From NCBI GenBank assembly GCA_965221845.1, contig OZ244919.1:3596001-3660000 (forward strand): a stretch of 64,000 nt of DNA, given 5' to 3'. Shown one piece after another: positions 45,721 to 55,571 of this stretch (positions are counted from its first letter, which is position 1; each line of letters starts with the position of its first letter). The translations under genes and the position numbers were made by a program. The stretch comes from JAJEFO01 sp965221845. GTDB lineage: Bacteria; Pseudomonadota; Alphaproteobacteria; Rhodobacterales; Rhodobacteraceae. The notes below the pieces were generated by a model. The model saw nothing but the letters and a program-made list of their open reading frames with translations. It made no database searches and was not told the DNA's origin.

Positions 45721-46629
45721 GTCGTCTCTCCTTATTCGTGGGGCGCCCGGCAGCCGCCGGACCCGCAGCCGTGCGCTGGGGGCGGAGACGTCCGTGACGG
45801 CGGCGGTCGGGGCGGTCGGTTTCATGGGCGTGCCTTCATTGTTCTGAACGGGACCCGGGGCGGGTCCGATAACGGAAACGTTACAGGCCGTGAGGGGCTT
45901 GTCAAGCGGCGCCGCTCCGCGGAGCGGTCAGCCTTTGCTGCAAGGCCTTTCCCGGACATGGCGGACAGCCGCGCCCGCGTCGTCCGTGAAGGCGCCCGGC
46001 CGAAAGCGAATCAGGCGCCGCGGCGGATCCCGAGCGACTGAACCTCTGCCGCGTCCGGAACACAACGGCAAGGGCCGGCCCCTACCGGCCTGCCCGGGCG
46101 ACCGCCCGCTTCCGCCGGGACCCGGGCGCGGGTCGCCGCACGCACGTGCCAGGGGCCGGCACCCATGGCGCCTCCTGCCTGTTCCGGGCGCCGGCCGGCG
46201 CGACGTCCCGCGAATCGATGCCCGGCCTCCGCATCGGCTCGTCGACCGGCAGGGTCCGGGTTCCGACGCGTCAGCGCTACGTGACCAGATCCGGGAGCCC
46301 GGCGGTGTATGTCAACCCTCTTCGCCAGGACAAAGGATGCAAATGTGAAGTTTCTTTCACCCGATGCGGTGATGTGCTGGCGACGCAGATCCAAAACACT
46401 GGACAATCAAGCGAGTATCATGAATCGGATGAGCCGGCCTTGCCTGGGTCTCGGCGAGCCGTGTTCACAAACAAGTATGGCGACATATGCAATGTGCAGA
46501 AAAGTTATGACAGACGGGAATCGCCCGCTCTCGGCAGAGCGCGTCATTGAGCCGCAAGAAACCCTCACTGACGCCAGAGCGTGTCACCCTGTTTCCTGCA
46601 ATGGGAATTCAGGCTGGTGACCATTGGCA
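45721..46629. other. 909-base region between the Calx-beta-like gene and the autotransporter-like gene
   Basis: Apart from the promoter at 45878-45905, no gene is supported. The part from about 46300 to 46600 is markedly less GC-rich than the rest and translates in no frame to anything I recognise. It may be remnant accessory DNA. Confidence 0.4.
45878..45905 (-). promoter_or_regulatory. sigma70-type promoter for the Calx-beta-like gene
   Basis: On the minus strand, TTGACA (45905-45900) and TAACGT (45883-45878) are separated by 16 bases. Transcription would start near 45870, leaving a leader of about 150 bases before the ATG at 45720. Confidence 0.55.
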
Positions 46630-49306
46630 TCAGAATGACCAGTCCAGCCCGGCCTGCAACCCGTAAACCACATCATCGGCACCCAGACCGCGAGAGAACA
46701 AGCCCCATCGAAGCGCCCATTCATTCTGCCGGTAGACTCCGCCGGCATCCATGAGCACGGAAGTGTTCTTGGCTGAGTTGTGCAATGTTCCGAATGCCGA
46801 GGTGGCTCGGCTATCGGCATCAATGACCTGTTCCAACCCCACACCCCCATGGAGAGCGAATGTGCCAGCCCCGACCGTTGCCGGTGGTCCCTTGACCTCA
46901 AGACCGAGCCCCGTTGTCGTTCGCTTGTCTCTTGCCGTCGCTGTGACGTTCAGCGTATCCTTGAACGGGCTGACCGATACCTCGGCATGGCTGATCCAGC
47001 CCCGTCCGGTCACACGGGTCCCGCTGGTCAGATCCCAGTGCCGCCCGCCCTCGAGGTCAAGGGCGTATGCGTCCCCTTTGGCCTCTGCAGACACGGTTTC
47101 GCCCCGGAGGTCGACATCGTACCGCGACAGGGAGAGCCGTGCCTCGCCATAATGACGGGTCCCCTCAAGGCGCAGTCCGCCATAGAATCCCGGACCCCGA
47201 ACCTTGATGTTGCCCACGTTGCCGACAGTTTTGACGGTCGCATCTCCGGTCACCTGCCGTAGCCCCAACCAGCCTGTCATCTGCTCGGTCAGAGGATGCG
47301 TCATGTGGGCCCCCAGTGCCGACTGGTTGTAGGTGTACCGCGAACCCGTGGTCGATCTGTCGGGTGTGACCTTGCCTCGACTGCCGCAGGTCACAGCCAC
47401 TACGCCCTGCTGATGGGCGGATGTCATCCGGCAGGGCACTGTATGGATGCGTCGCAGAACTCCCGGCAGCACCTCGGCAAGACTGGCGTTGGGAAGATCG
47501 CGCTGCTGCCAAGAGGCTTCCTGTGAGAAATCCAGTTCGTCCGCACCAGGATTGAGATCCGGATCAAACCGGAACTCACGCCAGCCGGCGGGCGCCCAGA
47601 CATCCACCGGCGCACCATCCTTGTACACTTCCACTTCATTCAGCGCCACCTCCAAGGCATCCTCACCCACAACGAATTTTCCGCCAACGAGCTTCCAGGG
47701 AGCACGTCGGCGAACCAGCAAATCGACACGAAGATCACCATCTTGCGAACGAATGGCGCTACTGCCGTCTGCAGCGCCGAGAAAACCTTCCGGCCCGATT
47801 CTCACATTTCCCCCACCCTCAAGGTTGAGGCCAAGAGTGTCTCCTCGTACTGTACCATAAATATGAACATCATTCCTTCCTTTTTGGTTTATGATTCTGA
47901 TGGCGGCTGCCTTTGTTGCTGTGATCTTTGTTCGCTCATCAACTGTGAGTTGAATGTTTCCGGTGCCTGTGTCCGTATGCCAAACCAAAATTCCATGTGC
48001 ATTTTTGCCGCTTGTTTCGATGTCGGTGCCGGAAGTTTCGAGGCGGACATCTCCGCTGCCCTGGTGACGGCCATAAATTCCATGTGCATTTTCGCCGCTT
48101 GTTTCGATGTCGGTGCCGGAAGTTTCGAGGCGGACATCTCCGCTGCCCTGGTGACGGCCATAAATTCCATGTGCATTTTCGCCGCTTGTTTCGATGTCGG
48201 TGCCGGAAGTTTCGAGGCGGACATCTCCGCTGCCCTGGTGACGGCCATAAATTCCACGGCCACCTTCGCCTCTTGTTTCGATGTCGGTGCCGGAAGTTGA
48301 GAGGTGGACATCTCCGCTGCCCTGGTGAAGGCCATAAATTCCACGGCCACCTTCGCCTCTTGTTTCGATGTCGGTGCCGGAAGTTGAGAGGTGGACATCT
48401 CCGCTGCCCTGGTGAAGGCCATAAATTCCATTTGCATTTTTGCCGCTTGTTTCGATGTCGGTGCCGGAAGTTTCGAGGCGGACATATCCGGTGCCGTTAT
48501 GCCAACTCAAAATTCCATTTGCATTTTCGCCGCTTGTTTCGATGTCGGCATCGGAAGTCAGTAAATGAATATTCCCGAGGCCCTCCCCGTAGTGAAGGCC
48601 ATAAATTCCATGGCCACTTACGCCGCTTGTTTTGATGTCGGTGCCGGAAGTTTCGAGGCGAATATCTCCGGTGCCGTTATGCCAACCGATAATGCCATGT
48701 GCACCGTCGCCGGTCGTATCGACGTCGGCATCGGAAGTTGAGAGGCGAATATCTCCGGTGCCCTGGTGATAGCCATGAATGCCATAGGCAGCTTCGCCGG
48801 TCGTATCGACGTCGGCATCGGAAGTTGAGAGGAGGATATCTCCTGTGCCCCGGTGAAGGCCATGAATGCCATATCCACCAACTGCATCATCGGTGCCTGC
48901 ACCATCATTGCTTGTTATGATGTTGGCATCGGTGACATCAATGACAATATCTTCATTCTCATTCGCAATGCATTTGACTTGCGCCGTTATTCCATTTGCC
49001 GGTTCCTTGGGGCATTGGCTCACCTGAGCCGTTACAATACCAGGCCACATCAAGCTGCTTGCAACCAGAGTTGAAAAAACCCATGCAAGGTAATCCTTCG
49101 CTGGTTTTTCTTGACAGCGGACCATCATCCCGGCCTGCAAGCCGGGGAAACGAATCGCCTTGTCGTTCCGCAGGAAGCCGTTGCCGATGCGCCCGGCCAC
49201 CTGATCCCGACGCCAGACGACATGTTCGCCGTAGCGCGGGAAAGTCCTGAAACCCACGCCAGACCAAAGCCGGATTTTAGGGGGGGGGGGTGGGGGATTG
49301 TGGCAT
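46630..49306 (-). CDS. repeat-rich autotransporter-like surface protein, phase-OFF through a poly-C tract after the start codon
   Basis: The ATG at 49306 has TAGGAG eight bases upstream and encodes MPQSPT followed by C11, which leads straight to TAA. With 10 or 13 C residues the frame runs on through PKIRLWSGVGFRTFPRYG to a signal segment (LAWVFSTLVASSLMWPGIVT), giving about 891 residues. The passenger contains ten 29-31-residue repeats of the type GIYGRHQGSGDVRLETSGTD. The C-terminal third (from about SALGAHMTHPLTEQMTGWLG to DWSF) is a beta-barrel autotransporter domain ending in Phe. Initiation at ATGATG (49128/49125), just before the hydrophobic segment, is an alternative that would bypass the tract. 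It probably serves in surface adhesion. Confidence 0.75.
47995..48870. repeat. ten tandem 87-bp repeats inside the autotransporter passenger
   Basis: The repeats encode 29 residues each (one has 31), consensus GIYGxHxGSGDVRLETSGTD plus IETSGENAH. Three adjacent copies (lower coordinates) are almost identical at DNA level and two neighbouring copies are identical, so recent duplication or recombination is evident. Since 87 is divisible by three, copy-number changes keep the frame. Confidence 0.9.
49280..49290. repeat. G11/C11 homopolymer immediately after a start codon
   Basis: Eleven G on the + strand, followed by T and five more G, read as C5-A-C11 in the leftward gene starting at 49306. 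Length 11 gives a stop codon, while 10 or 13 opens the autotransporter frame. Confidence 0.9.
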
Positions 49307-49646
49307 GGTCTGGTCTCCTACCTGAAAGCACATGACCGGGCGTCTTGAGACAAGCCCCTGCAGGCCTATAGATTGATTCAGTCTACCAGCCGCGCCAGCT
49401 TCTGACAACCCCTTCCCGGAAAAGAGGCGTTTGCGCTGCAGCGTTTTTTGACAGTGCCGGCGGCGTCAGCGGTCGGCACCGGCGGCTGCCAACGCGATCC
49501 GCGCATCGGAATCCCGGCCCGACCGGCTGTTTGGGTGCCCGGAAGCGACCCTCCGCGTCGCGAGAGCCGTCCCGAACGGAATCCCGGGCATGCCGGGGCG
49601 CCCGGCGTCGGGTCCGGCACGGTTTTCGGGCTGTCGGGTTCGGGTC
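49307..49646. other. 340-base intergenic region
   Basis: This holds the autotransporter promoter (49380-49408). The remainder up to the transposase remnant shows no gene. Confidence 0.45.
49380..49408 (-). promoter_or_regulatory. promoter of the autotransporter-like gene
   Basis: On the minus strand TTGTCA (49408-49403) and TAGACT (49385-49380) are separated by 17 bases. The start of transcription would fall near 49373, about 65 bases before the ATG at 49306. Confidence 0.55.
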
Positions 49647-50754
49647 TCAGGCGGCCTTCAGGTCGGGCCTCCGGACAAGGGAGCGCATCATCTCCGGACG
49701 TCCGGCCCGGACGTGGCCCGGCGCAGCCGCCGTCATCACCGCGACGACCAGGCTGCAGCGAAGCGCCATCTCCGTCCGGCCGCGGACGAAGTGCGTCTCC
49801 ATGCCATGGACCCGGTCGCTGCGGGAGCTGATGCGTTCCGGTGCGCTCCGGCGGCTGCAGCCGCGCTTCCAGGACGGGCTGCCCCAGGGGGCCGGCGTGA
49901 ACACGCGCCGGTCGGTGTCCGCGTCCCCCAGCGGGATGCGCACGACCCGTCCGCAGTCACCGGCCCTGCGGCCTCCCATGCGGCGGCAGGAGGCGCGGCC
50001 CGCGCAGTCGAACCCGTACGCGGCGGCAGGGCAGCGGCACTTCAGCGTCTCCCGGTCACGCTCGAACCCTTCGAAAGCCATGTTCCGCCGCTCGCCGGTC
50101 TCCGGGCAGACGCAGAAGAGCTCCCCGCGCTCGCTGTGGACGATGGTGTCGGCACGGTCCGGATCCAGGGGGCGCGTGACCGTCAGGGACGGGTCGTGCC
50201 CCGGCCCGTCCCTTTCCGCGCGCCACATGAGGCGGGTGTCGGTCAGGGGCCGGATCCGCCACCGGTCCCGGAGCGCGGCTCTCGATCGCCTTGCCGTCGT
50301 GGCCGGGATGCCGCCCGAAGTCCGGGAGCGCGGCCATCAGCGCCGTGCGCAGGTCGTCCACCATGGCGCTGACCAGGCCTCGCCCCTCCTCGACGTCCGC
50401 CAGCGCCTTCAGCAACCGCGAGACGTTCCAGCCGTTCGGGACCGTGTCCGCAATGTCCCCGCTGAGGCGGTGCACGGGCAGGGGGGTGAAGCCGCACAGG
50501 CCGAGCAGGGCCGGATTGCGGTTGCGCTCGCGGAGCAGGGATTCAACCGACGGGTGCCGGAACACGGTCCCCGCGATCGCCGCGCGCCGCATGGCCGCGA
50601 CCGGGAAGTCGTCGCGTCCCGCGCCGCGACGCCTCCGGAGCTCGGCGAGGAGCGCGCCGTCGGGGAGCGCGTCGCGCGCGAGTTCAAGGCGCCGAAGCTC
50701 GGGGCGGGTCTCGACATCGGCCCGGGAAAGGAGCATGCGGGATCCGGGTGCCAT
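49647..50754 (-). pseudogene. DDE-type transposase with internal deletion and frameshift
   Basis: The ATG at 50754 has GGAGG eight bases upstream. The N-terminal part reads VFRHPSVESLLRERNRNPAL, VPNGWNVSRLLKALADVEEG and LPDFGRHPGHDGKAIESRAP. The C-terminal part, in another frame from about 50230, reads WRAERDGPGHDPSLTVTRPL, GELFCVCPETGERRNMAFEG and GHVRAGRPEMMRSLVRR. Compared with full-length relatives about 130 central residues, including catalytic positions, are missing. It is inactive. The IS family is not certain. Confidence 0.7.
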
Positions 50755-51209
50755 GATGGATTCCTCCGGAGAACAGGATCTGGTGGCACAGTCCTCATGC
50801 CATGCGGCACCCGCCCCATCCAGGCCGGAACATCCCGGCGCGCCGCACCGCGCGCCGTTCCGCGTTCGCGGCATGCGACGCCGGCCCGGGTGGGCGCGGA
50901 AGGCCGCAAGCCCCGAAAACGGCGCCATGCGGCCCGTCGGCGACGGAAAGGGCGTGCGAATCGCCCACTTCCGGGTGAAAGGAATTCGGCATCCCTTGAA
51001 AAGCCATTGCGGTTCAATTTGTTACGAACTGCGCAAAAGCCTCGGAAAAAAATCCGCGCGGGCGCTGACCCCCATGAAAACAGGGCTGCGCGGGACCGAA
51101 AGCCCGACGGGTCCTGCGGTCAAGAGAAACGCCATTGGTCGGCGAGCCCCCGTCGCCAGCGTCATGCGGCCTCATGACGGGCGCGGCAGCGGACGGCGTC
51201 CGGGCCGCT
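50755..51209. other. 455-base region between the transposase remnant and xthA, no supported gene
   Basis: This probably includes the outer part of the same IS, but terminal repeats could not be recognised. The segment around 51020-51060 is AT-richer and may contain the original 3' flank of xthA. Confidence 0.35.
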
Positions 51210-51989
51210 TCAGGCGTCCAGCTCGATCCAGACCGGTGCATGGTCCGAGGGTCTCTCGCGGCCGCGCATCTCGGACTCGATCCAGCAGTCTTTCAGCAGG
51301 TCCGCCGCCTGCGGCGTCAGCAGCATGAGATCTATCCGGATGCCGTCGTTTCGGTCGAAGGCGTTCCGCTGGTAGTCCCAGAACGAGTAGTGACCGGAAT
51401 CCTGACGTCGTGCGCGAAAGGCGTCGGTGAAGCCAAGGTTGAGGATTTCGCGATAGGCGGCACGGGTCTCGGGCCTGGCAAGCGCATCCTCGCGCCATGC
51501 ATCCGGTCCGGCTGCATCCTCGTCCCGCGGAATCACGTTGTAGTCGCCTGCCATGACCGCAGGCTCCTCGGCCGACAGCAGTTCCACGGCCCTCGCCTGC
51601 AAGCGCCTCATCCAGGCGAGCTTGTAGTCGTACTTCGCGCCCGGGGCGGGATTTCCGTTCGGAAGATAGAGGCAGCAGACGCGAACCGGCTTCCCGCCGG
51701 TCACTGTCGCTTCGATCCAGCGTGCCTGCCCGTCGTCCGGATCGCCCGGAAGGCCGCGGACGACATCCTCCAGCGGGAGCCTTGAAAGGATTGCCACGCC
51801 GTTGAAGCCTTTCTGGCCGTGGGTCTCCACGCGGTAGCCGAGGTCCTCGAGGCGCTCGCGGGGGAAGGCCGCGTCCTGAGACTTTATCTCCTGGAGAAGG
51901 GCGACGTCGGGCGCGCTGGCGCGGAGCCAGTCCCGCAGGCCCTCAAGGCGCGCCTTGACACCGTTGATGTTGAATGTCGCGATGCGCAT
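51210..51989 (-). CDS. xthA: exodeoxyribonuclease III / AP endonuclease
   Basis: The 259-residue enzyme of the endonuclease/exonuclease/phosphatase family has catalytic motifs FNINGVKARL, LLQEIKSQD (metal-binding Glu), GDYNVIPRDEDA, RIDLMLLT and SDHAPVW (general-base His). It nicks DNA at abasic sites and removes 3' blocking groups in base-excision repair. The ATG at 51989 follows GGAGGGA. Confidence 0.95.
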   Translation of the reverse strand: MRIATFNINGVKARLEGLRDWLRASAPDVALLQEIKSQDAAFPRERLEDLGYRVETHGQKGFNGVAILSRLPLEDVVRGLPGDPDDGQARWIEATVTGGKPVRVCCLYLPNGNPAPGAKYDYKLAWMRRLQARAVELLSAEEPAVMAGDYNVIPRDEDAAGPDAWREDALARPETRAAYREILNLGFTDAFRARRQDSGHYSFWDYQRNAFDRNDGIRIDLMLLTPQAADLLKDCWIESEMRGRERPSDHAPVWIELDA

Positions 51990-52158
51990 TCGGTCCCTCC
52001 GCGTCAGGTGCCGGTCCATGCGTTCGGCCTTGGCGGGCGGACCGGCAGGGCGGCGTCACGTTCCGGCGCAGGCGTCCGGGACGTGACGGCCATGCGCCGA
52101 AGAGCTTTTGCCGGGAAAGGCGCGCTGTCGACCTCGATCATATGTGCGGACGGCGGGA

Positions 52159-52491
52159 TCAGATCGAGAACGAGGTGCCGCAGCCGCAACTGGACGTCGC
52201 GTTGGGATTCTCGACAACGAAACGCGCGCCGATCAGTTCGTCAGAGAAGTCGATCACGGCGCTTGAAAGAAACGGAAGGGACACCTCGTCCACGACGACC
52301 TTCTGGCCCTCGCCCTCGAGAACGAGGTCTCCGTCTGCCGGCTCGTCGAGATCGATGCTGTACTGGAAGCCGGAGCAGCCGCCGCCCTCGACCGCGACAC
52401 GAAGCGCCTTGGGGTCCTCCTGGCCCGAATTGATCTCGGCCAGCCGCTCGAAGGCGCGGTGCGTGACCTGAGGGGGAATGACGATGTCCAT
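52159..52491 (-). CDS. erpA: iron-sulfur cluster insertion protein (ErpA/IscA family)
   Basis: This 110-residue A-type carrier has the three cluster-binding cysteines Cys39 (EGGGCSGFQY), Cys102 and Cys104 (SCGCGTSF). It takes [Fe-S] clusters from the assembly scaffold and delivers them to apoproteins. The ATG at 52491 has GGAG six bases upstream. It is divergent from dgt with only about 75 bases between, so the two share a promoter region. The symbol is by family; IscA-type naming is also possible. Confidence 0.92.
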   Translation of the reverse strand: MDIVIPPQVTHRAFERLAEINSGQEDPKALRVAVEGGGCSGFQYSIDLDEPADGDLVLEGEGQKVVVDEVSLPFLSSAVIDFSDELIGARFVVENPNATSSCGCGTSFSI

Positions 52492-52566
52492 GCCGAACTC
52501 CGGCGTTTTCAATCCAGGCAAGGGCGCATATACCGGGCGCGGCTCAGCCGGGCAAGAGTGAGGCCA

Positions 52567-53736
52567 ATGTTGGAACCCCATGCATCGGATCCGAGCAAGA
52601 GTCGCGGGCGCCTGTTTCCCGAGGAGCCAAGCGCCTTCCGGTCGTGCTATCAGCGCGACCGTGACCGCATCGTCCATTCCGGCGCGTTTCGCAGGCTCAT
52701 GCACAAGACGCAGGTCTTCATCGCGCATGAGGGGGACCGCTTCCGGACGCGTCTGACGCACTCGATCGAAGTCGCCCAGGTCGCGCGCACGATCTCCGGC
52801 GCGCTCGGGCTCAACACGGAGCTGACCGAGGCCGTGGCTCTGGCGCACGATCTTGGCCACACGCCTTTCGGCCACACCGGCGAGGACGTCCTGGCGGAGC
52901 TCATGGCGCCTCACGGCGGCTTCGATCACAACGCGCAGGCGTTGCGGATCGTGACCGAGCTGGAGCGTCACTATGCCGATTTCGACGGCCTGAACCTCAC
53001 CTGGGAAACGCTGGAAGGCATCGCGAAGCACAACGGCCCGGTGACCGGGGACCTGCCATGGGCGCTTGCGGCCTGCCAGCGGCGACACGATCTCGAAACG
53101 GACGCCTTCGCCGGCGCGGAGGCGCAGGTCGCTGCGGTTTCCGATGACATTGCCTACAACCATCACGACCTCCATGACGGCTTGAGAGCGAAACTGTTCT
53201 CGACCGAAGACCTCGCCGGCCTTCCGATTCTGTGCCGGTGCTTCGAGCGCGTGGACGCACTGCACCCGGGTCTTGACCGCCACCGCCGCCGCCACGAGGC
53301 GTTGCGCCGGTTCTTCGGCAGCCTTGTCGAGGACGTGATAGAATCGTCGAGGCGGAACATTGCCGGGCTCGCGCCGCGGTCGCCAGAGGACATTCGCGCG
53401 GCAGGCTTCCAGGTCGTTCTCTTCTCGGATGCGCTCCATGAGGATCTGAGGGTGATCCGGAACTTCCTGTTTGACCGCATGTACCGTGCGCCGACGGTGG
53501 TCAGGAAGCGCAGGCAGGTCGCCGGCGTGGTCAGGGACCTGTTCAATCACTTCGTCGAGCACCCGGAAAGGCTGCCTCGCCGCTGGCATGCGAGCATCGC
53601 GCAAGCCGATGGCGGCACCGGTCTTGCGCGGATCGTCTCGGACTACATTGCCGGCATGACGGATCGCTTCGCGCTCCATCTCCACGAGGAGTTCGTCGTC
53701 GGTCGCCGGCGCCCGGCGCCCGGCGCCAGTGTTTGA
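52567..53736 (+). CDS. dgt: deoxyguanosinetriphosphate triphosphohydrolase-like protein
   Basis: The 389-residue HD-domain protein has metal ligands in HSIEVAQVAR (His65) and HDLGHTPFGHTGED (His94-Asp95), typical of dNTP triphosphohydrolases of the type-2 dGTPase subgroup. It would split dNTPs to the deoxynucleoside and triphosphate. The ATG at 52567 begins the usual N-terminus. argS follows 30 bases downstream, as in many alphaproteobacteria. Confidence 0.92.
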   Translation: MLEPHASDPSKSRGRLFPEEPSAFRSCYQRDRDRIVHSGAFRRLMHKTQVFIAHEGDRFRTRLTHSIEVAQVARTISGALGLNTELTEAVALAHDLGHTPFGHTGEDVLAELMAPHGGFDHNAQALRIVTELERHYADFDGLNLTWETLEGIAKHNGPVTGDLPWALAACQRRHDLETDAFAGAEAQVAAVSDDIAYNHHDLHDGLRAKLFSTEDLAGLPILCRCFERVDALHPGLDRHRRRHEALRRFFGSLVEDVIESSRRNIAGLAPRSPEDIRAAGFQVVLFSDALHEDLRVIRNFLFDRMYRAPTVVRKRRQVAGVVRDLFNHFVEHPERLPRRWHASIAQADGGTGLARIVSDYIAGMTDRFALHLHEEFVVGRRRPAPGASV

Positions 53737-53766
53737 CTGCGACACGCTGGGTGATAGACCCTGCCC

Positions 53767-55491
53767 ATGAACGTCTTCAGCAACATCCGCGCATCGGTTC
53801 TGGAAACGCTGGACGCCCTTGCGGCGGAAGGCGCGCTGCCGCCAGGCCTCCCGTTCGGCAGCGTGACGGTGGAGCCGCCGAGGGACGCGGCCCATGGCGA
53901 CATGGCGACGAACGCCGCAATGGTGCTTGCAAGGCTCGCGAGCCGGCGGCCGCGGGATCTTGCGGAGACGCTGGCCGAGAGGCTGGCGCACGCTCGGGGC
54001 GTCTTGCGTGCCGAGGTTGCGGGCCCCGGCTTCATCAACCTGCGTCTGGCTCCCGCGATCTGGCAGGACGTGCTGGCGGAGGCGATCGATGCCGGACCGC
54101 GGTACGGGCGCTCCGGAATGGGGGCGGGCGTCAGGGTCAACGTCGAGTTCGTGTCCGCCAATCCGACCGGCCCGCTGCATGTCGGAAACCTCAGAGGCGC
54201 GGTCTTCGGCGACGCGCTTGCGTCACTGCTGGAGTTCACGGGCTTCGACGTCACGCGCGAATACTACGTCAACGACGGCGGCACGCAGGTCGACACCCTC
54301 GCACGGTCGGTCCACCTCCGGTACCTGGAGGCGCATGGACAGGACGTCGTCTTCGACGCGGACGCGTATCCGGGCGACTATCTCGTGCCGGTGGCCGAGG
54401 CGCTGAAGGAAAGCGTGGGCGATGCGCATGTCGGAAGGGGCGAGGGGGCCTGGCTCGCGGACGTCAGGGAGTTCGCGACCAGGGAGATGATGAACCTCAT
54501 CCGGGAGGATCTTTCGGCCATCGGCGTGAAGATGGACGTGTTCTTCAGCGAGAGGTCGCTCTTCGGCACCGGCCGGATCGAGGCCGCGGTCGAGGAGCTG
54601 CGGAGGCGCGGTCTCATCTACCGGGGCACGCGCGAGCCGCCCAAGGGCAGGCTTCCGGACGACTGGGAGCCTCGCGAGCAGACGCTGTTCCGCTCCACGG
54701 CTCACGGCGACGACGTCGACCGGCCGATCGTGAAGTCGGACGGTTCATGGACGTATTTCGCGCCTGACATCGCGTATCACTGGGACAAGCTCTCCCGGGG
54801 CTACGACGAATTGATCGACGTCTTCGGCGCCGACCACGGCGGATACGTGAAGCGCATGTCGGCAGCCGTGTCGGCTCTTTCGGACGGGCGCGTGCCTCTG
54901 GACATCAAGCTGACCCAGCTGGTCAGCCTCTGGGAGAGCGGCAGGCCCTTGAGAATGTCCAAGCGCGCGGGCGCGTTCGTGTCGCTGCGGGATCTGGTCG
55001 GGCGCGTGGGGAAGGACGTGGCCCGGATGGTGATGCTGACCCGCAGGAACGACGCGCCGCTGGACTTTGACCTCGACAAGGTGACGGAACAGTCCAGGGA
55101 CAATCCCGTCTTCTACGTGCAATATGCCCACGCACGCATTCGCTCCGTGATGCGCAAGGCCGAAGAGATGCATCTCGGCCGGTCCGACGACGCCGGGCTC
55201 GAGGACGAGGCCGAGTTTGCATTGGCGCGCAAGGTCGCCGAGTGGCCGAGACTGGTCGAGATTGCGGCGCGGAACCATGAGCCGCACCGGATATCCTTCT
55301 ATCTCCACGACCTGGCCTCCGAGTTCCACGCGCTCTGGAACCTCGGCAACTCCAGGCCCGCGCTGCGGTTCCTGCATGAAGGGGATCCGGAGGCCACGGC
55401 GCGGAAGATCGCGCTTCCGCGCGCCGTGGGCATTGTAATTTCCAATGGATTGAGTATTCTGGGCGTGACGCCGGTCGAGGAAATGCGCTGA
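53767..55491 (+). CDS. argS: arginyl-tRNA synthetase
   Basis: The 574-residue class I synthetase charges tRNA-Arg. It has an N-terminal additional domain, the HIGH-type motif in ANPTGPLHVGNLRGAVFGDA, a KMSKS-type motif RMSKRAGAF and a C-terminal DALR anticodon-binding domain from about residue 450 (FYVQYAHARIRSVMRK onward). Length and order are normal. It sits between dgt and the SPOR-domain gene. Confidence 0.96.
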   Translation: MNVFSNIRASVLETLDALAAEGALPPGLPFGSVTVEPPRDAAHGDMATNAAMVLARLASRRPRDLAETLAERLAHARGVLRAEVAGPGFINLRLAPAIWQDVLAEAIDAGPRYGRSGMGAGVRVNVEFVSANPTGPLHVGNLRGAVFGDALASLLEFTGFDVTREYYVNDGGTQVDTLARSVHLRYLEAHGQDVVFDADAYPGDYLVPVAEALKESVGDAHVGRGEGAWLADVREFATREMMNLIREDLSAIGVKMDVFFSERSLFGTGRIEAAVEELRRRGLIYRGTREPPKGRLPDDWEPREQTLFRSTAHGDDVDRPIVKSDGSWTYFAPDIAYHWDKLSRGYDELIDVFGADHGGYVKRMSAAVSALSDGRVPLDIKLTQLVSLWESGRPLRMSKRAGAFVSLRDLVGRVGKDVARMVMLTRRNDAPLDFDLDKVTEQSRDNPVFYVQYAHARIRSVMRKAEEMHLGRSDDAGLEDEAEFALARKVAEWPRLVEIAARNHEPHRISFYLHDLASEFHALWNLGNSRPALRFLHEGDPEATARKIALPRAVGIVISNGLSILGVTPVEEMR

Positions 55492-55571
55492 AGGCAACAA
55501 GGCGCCCGGGCCGTGCGGGGGACCAGCAGTGCGACCGCCGGAGCAACCGGCGGCGGAAACGAGGCGCGGAA

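Noticed and set aside
47889..48635. Long open frames on both strands across the repeat block.
   Set aside because: They are periodic by-products of an 87-bp repeat divisible by three. Only the leftward frame with signal peptide and barrel makes biological sense.
47995..48870. Regularly spaced repeats reminiscent of a CRISPR array.
   Set aside because: There are no unique spacers; the whole unit is coding and tandem.
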